From NCBI RefSeq assembly GCF_039525035.1, contig NZ_BAAAHE010000002.1, positions 43,718 through 107,717 on the forward strand: a stretch of DNA of 64,000 bases. The letters are read 5' to 3'. The notes beneath the pieces were generated by a model. The model saw only the letters and a program-made list of their open reading frames with translations. It searched no databases and had not been told where the DNA came from. The position numbers and the translations under genes are program-made. Below, in pieces: positions 18,788 through 27,439 of the stretch. Source of the DNA: Sporichthya brevicatena (GTDB lineage: Bacteria > Actinomycetota > Actinomycetes > Sporichthyales > Sporichthyaceae). Each line of letters begins with the position of its first letter. Positions within the stretch are counted from its first letter, which is position 1.

Positions 18788-18939
18788 GCGTCGCCTTCGC
18801 CGTCGTCATGCCGTTCCTGATGCTGGCGCTCGTGTTCTTCCTCGCGGACATCGAGTCCCGGCACCTCACCCAGCGCACGCGGATCGCCGACCGGCCCGCG
18901 ACGGACTCCGCCGAGGGCCAGGCGCCGGCGACCGCGTGA
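18784..18939 (+). CDS. Small single-pass membrane protein
   Basis: 51 aa: one membrane helix (about residues 3-21, AFAVVMPFLMLALVFFLAD) and a hydrophilic tail. The GTG overlaps the STAS stop, which argues that this short frame is real and co-translated. No family recognised. Confidence 0.6.
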   Translation: MSVAFAVVMPFLMLALVFFLADIESRHLTQRTRIADRPATDSAEGQAPATA

Positions 18940-18955
18940 ACGCCGGGGGAGTCGG

Positions 18956-19366
18956 CTAGCGGATCGAACCCGACCCGGGAGCGCGGTTCGCGAGCAGGTC
19001 GCGGATCTCCTGCAGCAGCAGGATGTCGTCCGGGATCGCGGCCGGCTCCGGCTCGGCGACCTCGCCGCGCTGGCGCTTCTCGTTCAGCGTCTTCAGTGGC
19101 AGCACGAAGATGAAGTAGACGACTGCCGCAGTGATGACGAACGTGATCAGCGCGTTCGCGAAGTCGCCGAAGAGCAGACGGTTCTCGTCGTCGAGCTTGA
19201 CCGTGCCGCCGGTCAGGCCGCCACCCATCACCACCTTGATGATCGGCTCGATGAACGACGTGGTGAACGCGGTCACGAGCGCGGTGAAGGCGGTGCCGAT
19301 GACCACAGCGACCGCGAGGTCGGCGACGTTTCCGCGCATCAGGAAGTCACGAAAACCCTTGATCAC
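18956..19366 (-). CDS. mscL: Large-conductance mechanosensitive channel MscL
   Basis: 136-aa pentameric osmotic safety valve of the inner membrane. [20 protein letters not shown] (5-24) is the N-terminal helix plus TM1 signature. TM2 is [20 protein letters not shown] near 86-105, and a charged C-terminal helix follows. Length and motif order are canonical. Monocistronic-looking; 39 bp separate it from the SAF gene upstream. Confidence 0.97.
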   Translation of the reverse strand: MIKGFRDFLMRGNVADLAVAVVIGTAFTALVTAFTTSFIEPIIKVVMGGGLTGGTVKLDDENRLLFGDFANALITFVITAAVVYFIFVLPLKTLNEKRQRGEVAEPEPAAIPDDILLLQEIRDLLANRAPGSGSIR

Positions 19367-19405
19367 AGCTGCTCCCGGCGTCTTGAGGGGGATTCTGTCG
19401 GCCCG

Positions 19406-20074
19406 TCAGGGCGAACCCACGCTATCGGTACGGAGCGCGATGGAAAGGTGACGCGTCGCGCCGGCGGCGGCCAATCGTGAGGCCTGCGCCTCATTCGCGG
19501 CCACGAGAACGAGTGCACCGTCGAGACTCGCGCGGCGGGAGTTCGGCACCGCGAGCACGCGCACCCCGCTCGCGACGACCTCGGCCGTGCCCAGCCCGAC
19601 CGGGCGGTCGAAGCCCTCGTCCCGCGCGGCCGCGAGGACGTCCACGACCGCGCCCGCACGCAGCACGGAGGCCATGCCGGCGTCCGCGATCCGCACGCCG
19701 ACCGCGAGCAGGCCCGGTTCCACCGTCGCCGGCCCGACGACGCGGACGTCGGTGATCGCCTCACCCCGTCGCACGGGTGAGGTGAGCAGTCGCCCGCGGG
19801 CCGCGGACATCTCGGTCAATGCCCCGTCCGGCACGGACTCAACCGGCAGGTCGGCGAGCACGACGTCGTCGGCGCCGAGCGGGACGCCCCAGCGCAGGTC
19901 CCGCGCCGCGACCAGCACCGGCACCGTCGGCTCCGGCCCGGGCGCGAGCACCGGCAGCGCCGCGAGCACCGCCACCCCGGCGCACGACCCGGCGAGCAGT
20001 CCCCGGTGCCGCGCGAGCAGCATCCGCGGCGTCGACGACAACGGCCCCCCGGCCGCCGGCCGCTGCCACGTCAC
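19406..20074 (-). CDS. SAF-domain protein (CpaB/RcpC-like)
   Basis: 222-aa protein with one membrane helix (about 28-48) and a SAF domain (PVLVAARDLRWGVPLGADDV near 51-70, then RRGEAITDVRVVG). A C-terminal portion resembles the RcpC/CpaB region of Flp pilus assembly proteins (GAVVDVLAAARDEG). The GTG at 20074 overlaps the MTA phosphorylase stop (GTGA). No other pilus genes are nearby, so a pilus role is uncertain. Confidence 0.8.
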   Translation of the reverse strand: MTWQRPAAGGPLSSTPRMLLARHRGLLAGSCAGVAVLAALPVLAPGPEPTVPVLVAARDLRWGVPLGADDVVLADLPVESVPDGALTEMSAARGRLLTSPVRRGEAITDVRVVGPATVEPGLLAVGVRIADAGMASVLRAGAVVDVLAAARDEGFDRPVGLGTAEVVASGVRVLAVPNSRRASLDGALVLVAANEAQASRLAAAGATRHLSIALRTDSVGSP

Positions 20075-20916
20075 GGCAGCTCGATCCCAAGGTTCAACCC
20101 GTCGAGCGCCGAGCCGCACGCGCAGGTCCGCTCGGTCGGCAGCGCAGCGACGACGTCCATCAGCACCGTCCGCAGGCGGCCGACGTTCTCCTTGAAGACC
20201 GCGAAGACCTCGGCCATCGTCACGCCCTCGCCGGTCTCGATCCCGGCGTCGAGGTCGGTCACCAGCGCCATCGGCGTGTAGCAGAGCGCGAGCTCCCGGG
20301 CGAGCGCCGCCTCGGGCATGCCCGTCATGCCGATGATCCGCGCGCCGGCCGCCGCGTACCACTGCGACTCGGCCCGGCTGGAGAATCGCGGCCCGTCGAT
20401 CACGACCAGCGTCGCGCCGTCGACCGCCGGCCAGCCCGACGCCGCCGACGCCTGAAGCGCGGCCGCCCGCCCGGCCGGGCAGTACGGGTCCGCGAACCCG
20501 ACGTGGACGACCCCGGCCGGCGGTCCGTCGTAGTAGGTCCGGTCGCGGCCGGAGGTCCGGTCGAGAACCTGGTCGGGCACGACGAGCGTCCCGATCGGCA
20601 GCTCGTGCGTCAGCGACCCGACCGCCGCGGGCGCCAGCACCTGCCGCACCCCGACCGCACGCAGCGCCCACAGGTTCGCCCGGTACGGGATGCGGTGCGG
20701 CGGCCACCGGTGGTCCGCGCCGTGCCGGGGCAGGAACGCCACCCGACGGCCGGCGATCTCCCCGACGACGAGCGGATCGCTCGGCGGCCCGTACGGGGTT
20801 GCGACGTCGACGGTGACGGCGTCGTCGAGGAACTCGTAGAGCCCCGACCCGCCGATGACGCCGATCTCGGCGCGGACGTCGGACGGGCCCGAGGGGGACA
20901 TGCTCGTGTCGGTCAT
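20071..20916 (-). CDS. mtnP: S-methyl-5'-thioadenosine phosphorylase
   Basis: 281 aa. Phosphorolyses methylthioadenosine from polyamine/SAM metabolism to adenine and methylthioribose-1-phosphate. Family signatures: IGVIGGSGLYEFL (18-30), FLPRHGADHRWPPHRIPYRA (about 61-80), VVIDGPRFSSRAES, and GMTGMPEAALARE. Related deoxyinosine or methylthioinosine phosphorylases are alternatives, but the context gives no reason to prefer them. Confidence 0.92.
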   Translation of the reverse strand: MTDTSMSPSGPSDVRAEIGVIGGSGLYEFLDDAVTVDVATPYGPPSDPLVVGEIAGRRVAFLPRHGADHRWPPHRIPYRANLWALRAVGVRQVLAPAAVGSLTHELPIGTLVVPDQVLDRTSGRDRTYYDGPPAGVVHVGFADPYCPAGRAAALQASAASGWPAVDGATLVVIDGPRFSSRAESQWYAAAGARIIGMTGMPEAALARELALCYTPMALVTDLDAGIETGEGVTMAEVFAVFKENVGRLRTVLMDVVAALPTERTCACGSALDGLNLGIELP

Positions 20917-20991
20917 GGGCGAGGAGATTAGCCCCGCCCGCCGGTCAGACCCCGGAGTTGTCCACAGGCCTCGATCCGGCGTCGAGTCGGG

Positions 20992-21306
20992 TCAGGCCGC
21001 GGACTCGCTCTTCGGCGAGGACGAGCCGGCGGACGACGAACTCGACGAGTCGCTCGACGACGAGCTCGAGGAGTCGCTCGACGAGCTGCCGGACGAGTTC
21101 GACGACGCGGGCGTGGACGAGCTGGTGGAGGACCGGGAGTCGGTCCGGTAGAAGCCCGAGCCCTTGAAGACGACGCCCACCGCGGAGAAGACCTTGCGGA
21201 GCTTGCCGGTGCAGTTCGGGCACTCGGTCAGAGCGCTGTCGCTGAAACTCTGCACGGCCTCGAACTCGTGCCCGCACTCCGTGCACGCGTACTGGTAGGT
21301 CGGCAC
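20992..21306 (-). CDS. FmdB-family zinc-ribbon protein with Ser-rich tail
   Basis: 104 aa. The N-terminal regulatory zinc ribbon PTYQYACTECGHEFE, then CPNCTGK, gives four Cys ligands. From about residue 62 the chain is a low-complexity run dominated by Ser, ending PKSESAA, which is probably disordered. The GTG at 21306 has GGAGG 8 bp upstream. Function of the family is unsettled (amidase-operon or ribosome-associated zinc ribbon). Confidence 0.85.
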   Translation of the reverse strand: MPTYQYACTECGHEFEAVQSFSDSALTECPNCTGKLRKVFSAVGVVFKGSGFYRTDSRSSTSSSTPASSNSSGSSSSDSSSSSSSDSSSSSSAGSSSPKSESAA

Positions 21307-21353
21307 CGACGTTCCTCCTGGCACTCTCCGGCTGAGACTGCTAATTGTGCACG

Positions 21354-22886
21354 CTAGGAGCGGTTCCGGTCCACCCACCCGGCCAGGCGACCGTGCTCAC
21401 TCACCGCGCGCAGGCGCTCCTCGGTGGCCCGCCGGATCGCCGTCGGGGTGACGACGAGCAGCTCGTCGCCCCGCTGGATGCGGGTCGTCCCGCCCGGGAC
21501 CAGGGAATTTCCGCCCCGCACGATCAGCGACACGCTCGCCCCCTGGGGCAGCCGCAGCTCGAAGACCTCGACGCCGTGCATCTTCGACTCGGGAGGCACG
21601 CGCATCTGCAGGACCTGGGCGCCGAGGCGCTCCAGGGGCGCGGCCTCCAGGTCCAGGTCGACCGGTTCGGCCTCGGCGACCACCCCGAGCCGCCGCGCGG
21701 CCAACGGCAGGGTCGGGCCCTGCAGCAGGGTGTAAATCACGGCCAGGACGAAGACGATGTTGAACAGGCGTTCGTTGTCCGGCACGCCCTCCACGACCGG
21801 GATCGTCGCGACGACGATCGGCACCGCCCCGCGCAGGCCGGCCCAGGACAGGAAAGCCTGCTCCCGCCACGGCCACCGGAACCAGACCGTCGAGGCGAAC
21901 ACTGCCGCCGGCCGGGCGACGAACAGCAGCACGAACCCGACCGCGATCGCGGGCAGGACGTCCGACCCGAGCTCGTCGGGGGAGACGAGCAGGCCGAGCA
22001 GGACGAACAGCCCGATCTGCGCCAGCCAGGCGAGACCCTCGACGAACCCGCGCGTCGCGGGCCGGTGCGGCAGCCGCGAGTTCCCGAGGATCACGGCCGC
22101 GATGTAGACCGCGAGGAAGCCGCTGGCGTGGATCATCGAGGCGCCGCTGTAGGCGAGCACCGCCAGCGCGAGCACCGCGATCGGGTACAGACCCGAGGAC
22201 GGCAGCGCGAGCCGGCGCAGACCGGCAGCGCCGAGGAACCCGGCGGCGAGCCCGACGACGAGGCCGACGCTGAGCTCGTAGACGAGCAGCCCGACCAGGT
22301 GGGGCAGGTCGCCCGCCCCGAACGCGTCGGTGGTCGAGAGGGCCACGGTGAGGATGACGACGGGGGCGTCGTTGAACCCGGACTCGGCCTCGAGCACGCC
22401 GACGAGCTTGTGGCGGACCGTCAGCAGGCGGAGCACGGAGAAGACCGCCGCCGCGTCGGTCGAGGACACGATCGCGGCGAGCAGGAACGAGACCTGCCAG
22501 TTCAGGTCCAGCAGGTAGTGCGCCGCGGCCCCCGTGATCAGGACGGACACCCCGACGCCGACCGTGGCGAGCAGCGCCGCCACCGGCACCGCCGGGCGCA
22601 TGTTGGCCCAGTTCGTCGTGATGCCGCCCTCGGCCAGGATGATCACCAGCGCGGCGTAGCCGAGGGTTCGGGTGAGGACGTCGTCGCTGAACTCGATCCC
22701 GATGACGTCCTGCCCGAGCAGCACGCCGAGCCCGAGGTAGAGCAGGAGGCTGGGGAGCGACGTCCGGCTCGCGAGCCGGACCGCGATGATCGCGACGATC
22801 AGCACCGAGGAGCCGACGAGCAGGCCGATGTTGAGTTCGTCCAGGGTCAGGGCGCCCTCGCCCCCGCCGCCCGAGCCGAGGATCAC
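21354..22886 (-). CDS. CPA1-family potassium/proton antiporter
   Basis: 510-aa membrane antiporter (CvrA/NhaP2 type). About 12 membrane helices extend to about residue 400. They include LLLYLGLGVLLGQD, the ion-binding region SSTDAAAVFSVLR near 144-156, and SWAGLRGAVPIVVAT near 347-361. A cytosolic TrkA-C/RCK-C-like domain (about 425-495) probably gates it by a nucleotide. GTG start; 5-formyl-THF cyclo-ligase upstream overlaps by 4 bp. Confidence 0.9.
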   Translation of the reverse strand: MILGSGGGGEGALTLDELNIGLLVGSSVLIVAIIAVRLASRTSLPSLLLYLGLGVLLGQDVIGIEFSDDVLTRTLGYAALVIILAEGGITTNWANMRPAVPVAALLATVGVGVSVLITGAAAHYLLDLNWQVSFLLAAIVSSTDAAAVFSVLRLLTVRHKLVGVLEAESGFNDAPVVILTVALSTTDAFGAGDLPHLVGLLVYELSVGLVVGLAAGFLGAAGLRRLALPSSGLYPIAVLALAVLAYSGASMIHASGFLAVYIAAVILGNSRLPHRPATRGFVEGLAWLAQIGLFVLLGLLVSPDELGSDVLPAIAVGFVLLFVARPAAVFASTVWFRWPWREQAFLSWAGLRGAVPIVVATIPVVEGVPDNERLFNIVFVLAVIYTLLQGPTLPLAARRLGVVAEAEPVDLDLEAAPLERLGAQVLQMRVPPESKMHGVEVFELRLPQGASVSLIVRGGNSLVPGGTTRIQRGDELLVVTPTAIRRATEERLRAVSEHGRLAGWVDRNRS

Positions 22887-23521
22887 GGCGCCTCCCCGGC
22901 CGCGCCGACGCGGGTCCAGCCCGCGGGGGTGAGGACGGCGTCGACCGGCGCGTCGTGCTCCGCGGCCGGCACCGAGTCGAGCAGCTCGCCGGTGTGCAGG
23001 ACGACCGCGACCCGCGCCGCCGGGTGAACGGCGCGCAGGGCCCGGTCGTAGGAGCCCCCGCCGCGGCCGAGCCGGTGCCCGGCCCGGTCGGCGGCGAGGC
23101 CGGGGACGAGGACGAGGTCCGCCTCGGCAAGGTCCGCGGTGTTCGGGCCGGCGGGCTCGACGGTGCCCCGCGGGCCGGGGACCAGCGCCTCCGGACCGGC
23201 GTAGGTGCCCCAGTCCAGGTCGAGGTCCGCCCGCAGGGCGGGGAGCAGGACGCGGGTGCCGGCCGTCCGCAGGGCCTCCAACAGGGGCCGGGTGCCGGGC
23301 TCGGTGCCGGTCGAGACGTAGAGGGCCACGGTGCGCGCCGGTCCGCCGACCTGCACCGGAAGCGCGGCGAGGGTGCTCATCGCGTGGTCGCGGATCGCGT
23401 CGGCCGCGGCCGCGAGGGTCGCTGGGTCGAGGGCGCGGCGGTCGGCGAGGATCTTGGTGCGCAGGGCAGACTTGGCGGCATCGACGTCATCCCGAGACCC
23501 GGTTGCACCGCCAACCGCCAT
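22883..23521 (-). CDS. 5-formyltetrahydrofolate cyclo-ligase
   Basis: 212 aa. ATP-dependent conversion of 5-formyl-THF to methenyl-THF. Visible motifs: a basic N-terminal helix AKSALRTKILADRR, ALYVSTGTEPGTRPLLEAL (about 67-85), LVLVPGLAADRAGHRLGRGG and GSYDRAL (about 137-163). The ATG at 23521 is chosen over a much longer antisense open frame. It diverges from galU over 96 bp; its stop overlaps the antiporter start. Confidence 0.92.
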   Translation of the reverse strand: MAVGGATGSRDDVDAAKSALRTKILADRRALDPATLAAAADAIRDHAMSTLAALPVQVGGPARTVALYVSTGTEPGTRPLLEALRTAGTRVLLPALRADLDLDWGTYAGPEALVPGPRGTVEPAGPNTADLAEADLVLVPGLAADRAGHRLGRGGGSYDRALRAVHPAARVAVVLHTGELLDSVPAAEHDAPVDAVLTPAGWTRVGAAGEAP

Positions 23522-23617
23522 CTCGCCTCCGTCCCCCGGGCCGCTCCGGGCGCCGATCAAATCCTTCCGTACGAGCGGTGCCCGCGTCATACCGGTCCTG
23601 CTCGGTAGCCTGCGGGC

Positions 23618-24514
23618 ATGACCTCCCGCATGACCAAGGCCGTCATCCCGGCCGCCGGCCTGGGCACGCGGTTCCTCCCCGCGACCAAGGCGACTCCCAA
23701 GGAGATGCTCCCGGTCGTCGACAAGCCCGCGATCGAGTACGTGGTCGAAGAGGCGGTCTCCGCCGGCCTGCGTGACGTCCTCATGATCACCGGCCGCAGC
23801 AAGCGTGCCCTCGAGGACCACTTCGACCGCAACTACGAGCTCGAGACCAAGCTCGCGGAGAAGGGGGACACCGCGACGCTCGCCCGCGTCCAGGCCTCCA
23901 ACGACCTCGCGACCATGCACTACGTCCGCCAGGGCGAGCCGAAGGGGCTCGGGCACGCGATCCTCTGCGCGGCCGAGCACGTCGGCGACGAGCCGTTCGC
24001 GGTGCTCCTCGGCGACGACCTGATCGACCCCCGCGACCCGCTCCTGACGCGGATGATCGAGGCGCAGGCCCGCTACGGCGGCTCCGTCATCGCGCTGATG
24101 GAGGTCGCGCCCGAGCAGATCCACCTCTACGGCTGCGCCGCGATCGAGCCGACCGACTCCGAGGACGTCGTCCGCGTCACCGACCTGGTCGAGAAGCCGC
24201 CGCGCGAGGAGGCCCCGAGCAACCTCGCGATCATCGGCCGCTACGTCATCGAGCCCGCCGTGTTCGACGTCCTGCGGCGGACCCCGCCGGGCCGCGGCGG
24301 CGAGATCCAGATCACCGACGCGCTCCGATCGCTCGCCCTCGGCGACGGTGGCGGGCCGGTGCACGCGGTCGTGTTCCGCGGCCGCCGCTACGACACCGGC
24401 GACCGGCAGGACTACCTGCGCACGATCGTCCGGCTCGCCTGCGAGCGGGAGGACCTCGGCCCCGAGTTCCGGTCCTGGCTCGCCGACTTCGTGGCCAAGG
24501 AGATGGCGCAGTGA
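23618..24514 (+). CDS. galU: UTP-glucose-1-phosphate uridylyltransferase
   Basis: 298 aa; makes UDP-glucose for glycans and trehalose. Nucleotide-binding signature AVIPAAGLGTRFLPATKATP (8-27), then EMLPVVDKPAIEYVVEEAV, the LLGDDLID metal site, and VEKPPREEAPSN. First gene of the block running to 28288; its stop overlaps moeA (GTGA). Confidence 0.97.
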   Translation: MTSRMTKAVIPAAGLGTRFLPATKATPKEMLPVVDKPAIEYVVEEAVSAGLRDVLMITGRSKRALEDHFDRNYELETKLAEKGDTATLARVQASNDLATMHYVRQGEPKGLGHAILCAAEHVGDEPFAVLLGDDLIDPRDPLLTRMIEAQARYGGSVIALMEVAPEQIHLYGCAAIEPTDSEDVVRVTDLVEKPPREEAPSNLAIIGRYVIEPAVFDVLRRTPPGRGGEIQITDALRSLALGDGGGPVHAVVFRGRRYDTGDRQDYLRTIVRLACEREDLGPEFRSWLADFVAKEMAQ

Positions 24515-25752
24515 GGTCCGTCGAGGAGTACCTCGTCCACGTCCTGGGACAGCTGACGCCGATGCCGGTGCTCGACGTCCCGCTCACCGAGGCGCACGGG
24601 TGCCTGCTGGCGAACGACGTCCACGCGCCGCTCGACCTGCCGCCGTGGGACAACTCGGCGATGGACGGCTACGCGGTCCGCATGGCCGACGTCACCGGCG
24701 CCTCGCCGGAGTTCCCGGCCGAGCTCGACGTCATCGACGACATCGCCGCCGGCGCCGTCTCCAGCCGGGTGATCAAGCCCGGCACCTGCGCGCGGATCAT
24801 GACCGGCGCTCCGATCCCCGAGGGCGCCGAGGCGATCGTCCCCGTCGAGCAGACCGACCGCGGCACCACCCGCGTCGCGATCCGGGCGGAGCCGGGGGAG
24901 GGCCAGTTCATCCGCGTCCGCGGCAGTGACGTCGCGGTGGGGCAGGCCCTGCTCGCCGCCGGCACCGAGCTCGGGTCCGCGCAGATCGGACTGCTCGCCG
25001 CGATCGGGGTCGCCCGCGTCGAGGTGCACCCGCGGCCGCGCGTCGTCGTCATCTCGACCGGCAGCGAACTGGTCGAGGCGGGCAACGCCCTCGGTCCGGG
25101 TCAGATCTACGAGTCGAACAGCTACATGCTCGCCGCCGCCGCGCGCGAGGCGGGCGCCGTCGCCTACCGCGTCGGGATGGTCCACGACGACGAGGACGCC
25201 GTCCTCGCCACGATCGAGGAGCAGACCACCCGCGCCGACCTGATCATCACCTCGGGCGGCGTCAGCGCCGGTGCGTACGACGTCGTGAAGGGTGTGCTCT
25301 CGCAGCTGGGCACCGTCGACTTCGAGGGCATCAAGATGAACCCCGGCAAGCCGCAGGGCTTCGGGTTCATCGGCGGCGACGGCCGGTTCGGCACCGGGAC
25401 GCCGATCTTCACGCTCCCCGGCAACCCGGTCTCCTCGTACGTCTCGTTCGAGGTCTTCGTGCGCCCGGCCATCCGCCGGCTGCGCGGCCTGACGCCCGAG
25501 CGGCGCCCGATGACGCAGGCGACGCTGACGGTCGACCTCACCTCGCCCGCCGGCAAGACACAGTTCATGCGCGGCTGGGTCGTCCCCTCCGGCGCCTACG
25601 GGCTGCCCGAGGTCCGGCCGGTCGGTGGCCCGGGCTCGCACCTGCTCGCGGGGCTCGCCCAGTCGAACTGCTTCATCGTCGTGCCGGAGGACGTGACCGA
25701 GGTCAAGGCCGGCGAACAGGTCAACATCCTTCGGTTCGGAGCCCCCGCATGA
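24511..25752 (+). CDS. moeA: Molybdopterin molybdotransferase MoeA / gephyrin-like Glp
   Basis: 413 aa. Inserts molybdate into adenylated molybdopterin. Motifs: DNSAMDGYAVR (about 47-57), MTGAPIPEGAEAIVPVEQTD, STGSELVEAG, TSGGVSAGAYD and NPGKPQGFG. In Corynebacterium the MoeA homologue encoded beside galU and upstream of the membrane protein GlpR (Glp) has a cell-division role. The same order is found here, with moaC and mogA inserted. Whether this copy works in cofactor synthesis, division, or both cannot be read from sequence. Confidence 0.95.
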   Translation: MRSVEEYLVHVLGQLTPMPVLDVPLTEAHGCLLANDVHAPLDLPPWDNSAMDGYAVRMADVTGASPEFPAELDVIDDIAAGAVSSRVIKPGTCARIMTGAPIPEGAEAIVPVEQTDRGTTRVAIRAEPGEGQFIRVRGSDVAVGQALLAAGTELGSAQIGLLAAIGVARVEVHPRPRVVVISTGSELVEAGNALGPGQIYESNSYMLAAAAREAGAVAYRVGMVHDDEDAVLATIEEQTTRADLIITSGGVSAGAYDVVKGVLSQLGTVDFEGIKMNPGKPQGFGFIGGDGRFGTGTPIFTLPGNPVSSYVSFEVFVRPAIRRLRGLTPERRPMTQATLTVDLTSPAGKTQFMRGWVVPSGAYGLPEVRPVGGPGSHLLAGLAQSNCFIVVPEDVTEVKAGEQVNILRFGAPA

Positions 25753-26237
25753 GTGACCGCTTGACGCACGTCGACGCCAAGGGCGAGGCCCGCATGGTCG
25801 ACGTCTCCGCCAAGGACGTGACGGTCCGTCAGGCGACGGCGACGGGCCGGGTGTTCGTGTCGCCGACCGTCGTCGGGCTGCTTCGTGGCGAGGGCGTGCC
25901 GAAGGGCGACGCGCTGGCGGTCGCGCGCATCGCCGGCATCCAGGCCGCGAAGAAGACCCCCGACCTCGTGCCGCTGTGCCACCCGCTCGCGATCCACGGC
26001 GTGACCGTCGACCTCTCGGTCTCCGACGACGCGGTAGAGATCTCCGCGACCGTCCGCACCGCCGACCGCACCGGCGTCGAGATGGAGGCGCTCACCTGCG
26101 TCGCGGTCGCCGGCCTCACGGTGGTCGACATGGTGAAGGCCGTCGACAAGGGCGCGGTGATCACCGACATTCGGATCGAGGAGAAGACCGGCGGGAAGTC
26201 TGGCACTTACAGGCGCGTCGAGCAGGGCGACTCGTGA
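25749..26237 (+). CDS. moaC: Cyclic pyranopterin monophosphate synthase MoaC
   Basis: 162 aa; second half of the first molybdopterin step with MoaA. Motifs: LTHVDAKGEARMVDVSAKD (4-22), LVPLCHPLAIHGV with catalytic-region His (about 74-86), and VDMVKAVDKGAVI. ATG overlaps moeA stop; stop overlaps the next GTG. Confidence 0.97.
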   Translation: MSDRLTHVDAKGEARMVDVSAKDVTVRQATATGRVFVSPTVVGLLRGEGVPKGDALAVARIAGIQAAKKTPDLVPLCHPLAIHGVTVDLSVSDDAVEISATVRTADRTGVEMEALTCVAVAGLTVVDMVKAVDKGAVITDIRIEEKTGGKSGTYRRVEQGDS

Positions 26238-26710
26238 GCTCGCCCCGGGCGCTGGTGATCACCTGCTCGAACCGGGCGGCGGCCGGGGTGTACGAGGACC
26301 GCGGCGGGCCGATCCTGTCCGCGGGGCTGACCGAGCTCGGGTTCGCCGTCGACGGCCCGCAGGTCGTGCCCGACGGGGAGCCGGTGTTCGAGGCGCTGAC
26401 CGCGGGGGTCGCGGCCGGGTACGACGTCATCCTCACCACCGGCGGCACCGGCCTGACGCCCGGCGACCACACGCCGGAGGTCACCCGCCGGGTGATCGAG
26501 CGCGAGGTGCCGGGGATCGCGGATGCGATCCGTCGGCATTCCCAGGACAAGGTGCCGACGTCCATGCTCAGCCGTGGACTCGCGGGCGTCGCCGGGCAAA
26601 CCCTGATCGTGAACCTGCCCGGCTCGCCGGGTGGCTGCAAGGACGGGATCGCGGTGCTCTCGCCGATCCTGCGGCACGCGGTGGATCAGATCGGGGGAGG
26701 TGACCATTAA
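26234..26710 (+). CDS. mog: MoaB/MogA-family molybdopterin adenylyltransferase
   Basis: 158 aa. Adenylates molybdopterin before MoeA acts. TTGGTGLTPGDHTPE (about 69-83) is the MPT-binding signature, and LPGSPGGCKDG follows near 134-144. GTG start in a GTGA overlap with moaC. Its TAA lies inside the next gene's first codons (11-bp overlap). Confidence 0.94.
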   Translation: MSSPRALVITCSNRAAAGVYEDRGGPILSAGLTELGFAVDGPQVVPDGEPVFEALTAGVAAGYDVILTTGGTGLTPGDHTPEVTRRVIEREVPGIADAIRRHSQDKVPTSMLSRGLAGVAGQTLIVNLPGSPGGCKDGIAVLSPILRHAVDQIGGGDH

Positions 26711-27326
26711 CAAGACCTGGCCGGTGCGACTCGTCGAGGGTCCGGTCGCCCTGCGCCCCCTGCGGATGCGCGACGGCCAGCCCTGGCACGAGCTCCGCCG
26801 CGCCAACCACGCCTGGCTCGCGCCGTGGGAGGCGAGCCGTCCGGTCGACGAGGCGCCGGAGATGACGTTCGCCCACATGGTCCGCCGCCTGCGGGCCGAG
26901 GCGCGGGCCGGCCGGACGATGCCGTTCGCGGTGACCTACGCGGGGAACTTCGTCGGGCAGCTGACGGTCTCGGGCATCACGTGGGGTTCGCTGTGCGCGG
27001 CCCACATCGGCTACTGGATCGACAAGGGCCACGCGGGCCGGGGCATCATGCCGACCGCCGTCGCGTTGGCCACCGACCACTGCCTGCTGACGATGGGCCT
27101 GCACCGGATCGAAATCTGCATCCGGCCCGAGAACGCGAACAGCCGCCGCGTCGTCGAGAAGCTCGGCTTCCGCGAGGAGGGCCTGCGCCCGGCCTACCTC
27201 CACATCGACGGCGCGTGGCGCGACCACCTCGTCTTCGTCGTCACCGCGGAGGAGGTTCCGGGCGGTCTGCTGCCGCGCTGGCGGGCGTCGATGGTGTCCG
27301 GCCGCCCGTCGCCGAGAGAGCAGTAG
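26700..27326 (+). CDS. GNAT acetyltransferase, RimJ-like
   Basis: 208 aa. Acetyl-CoA-dependent N-acetyltransferase related to ribosomal-protein acetylases. Acetyl-CoA loop region: IGYWIDKGHAGRGIMPTAVA (about 103-122), then LHRIEICIRPENANSRRVVE and KLGFREEG. Start is uncertain: the GTG at 26700 directly follows GGGGGAG, whereas an ATT at 26706 would be ideally spaced from GGAGG. The galU-moeA-rimJ-glpR order is conserved in Corynebacterium-type genomes. Confidence 0.88.
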   Translation: MTINKTWPVRLVEGPVALRPLRMRDGQPWHELRRANHAWLAPWEASRPVDEAPEMTFAHMVRRLRAEARAGRTMPFAVTYAGNFVGQLTVSGITWGSLCAAHIGYWIDKGHAGRGIMPTAVALATDHCLLTMGLHRIEICIRPENANSRRVVEKLGFREEGLRPAYLHIDGAWRDHLVFVVTAEEVPGGLLPRWRASMVSGRPSPREQ

Positions 27327-27439
27327 ATCCGTTTTCGGACGTTCCGTCAGGCCCGAAACCTCTCTAGTCACATCTGTCCCGCGCGACACGCGGCGAGCTT
27401 CCCGGATCGCAGCCCTTTGCGGCCCTAACTTTGGGGGTC

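Noticed and set aside
21345..23027. 560-codon + frame opposite the antiporter and folate ligase
   Set aside because: Composition is Gly/Asp/Arg/Gln-rich with no domain, and the opposite strand encodes a convincing antiporter.
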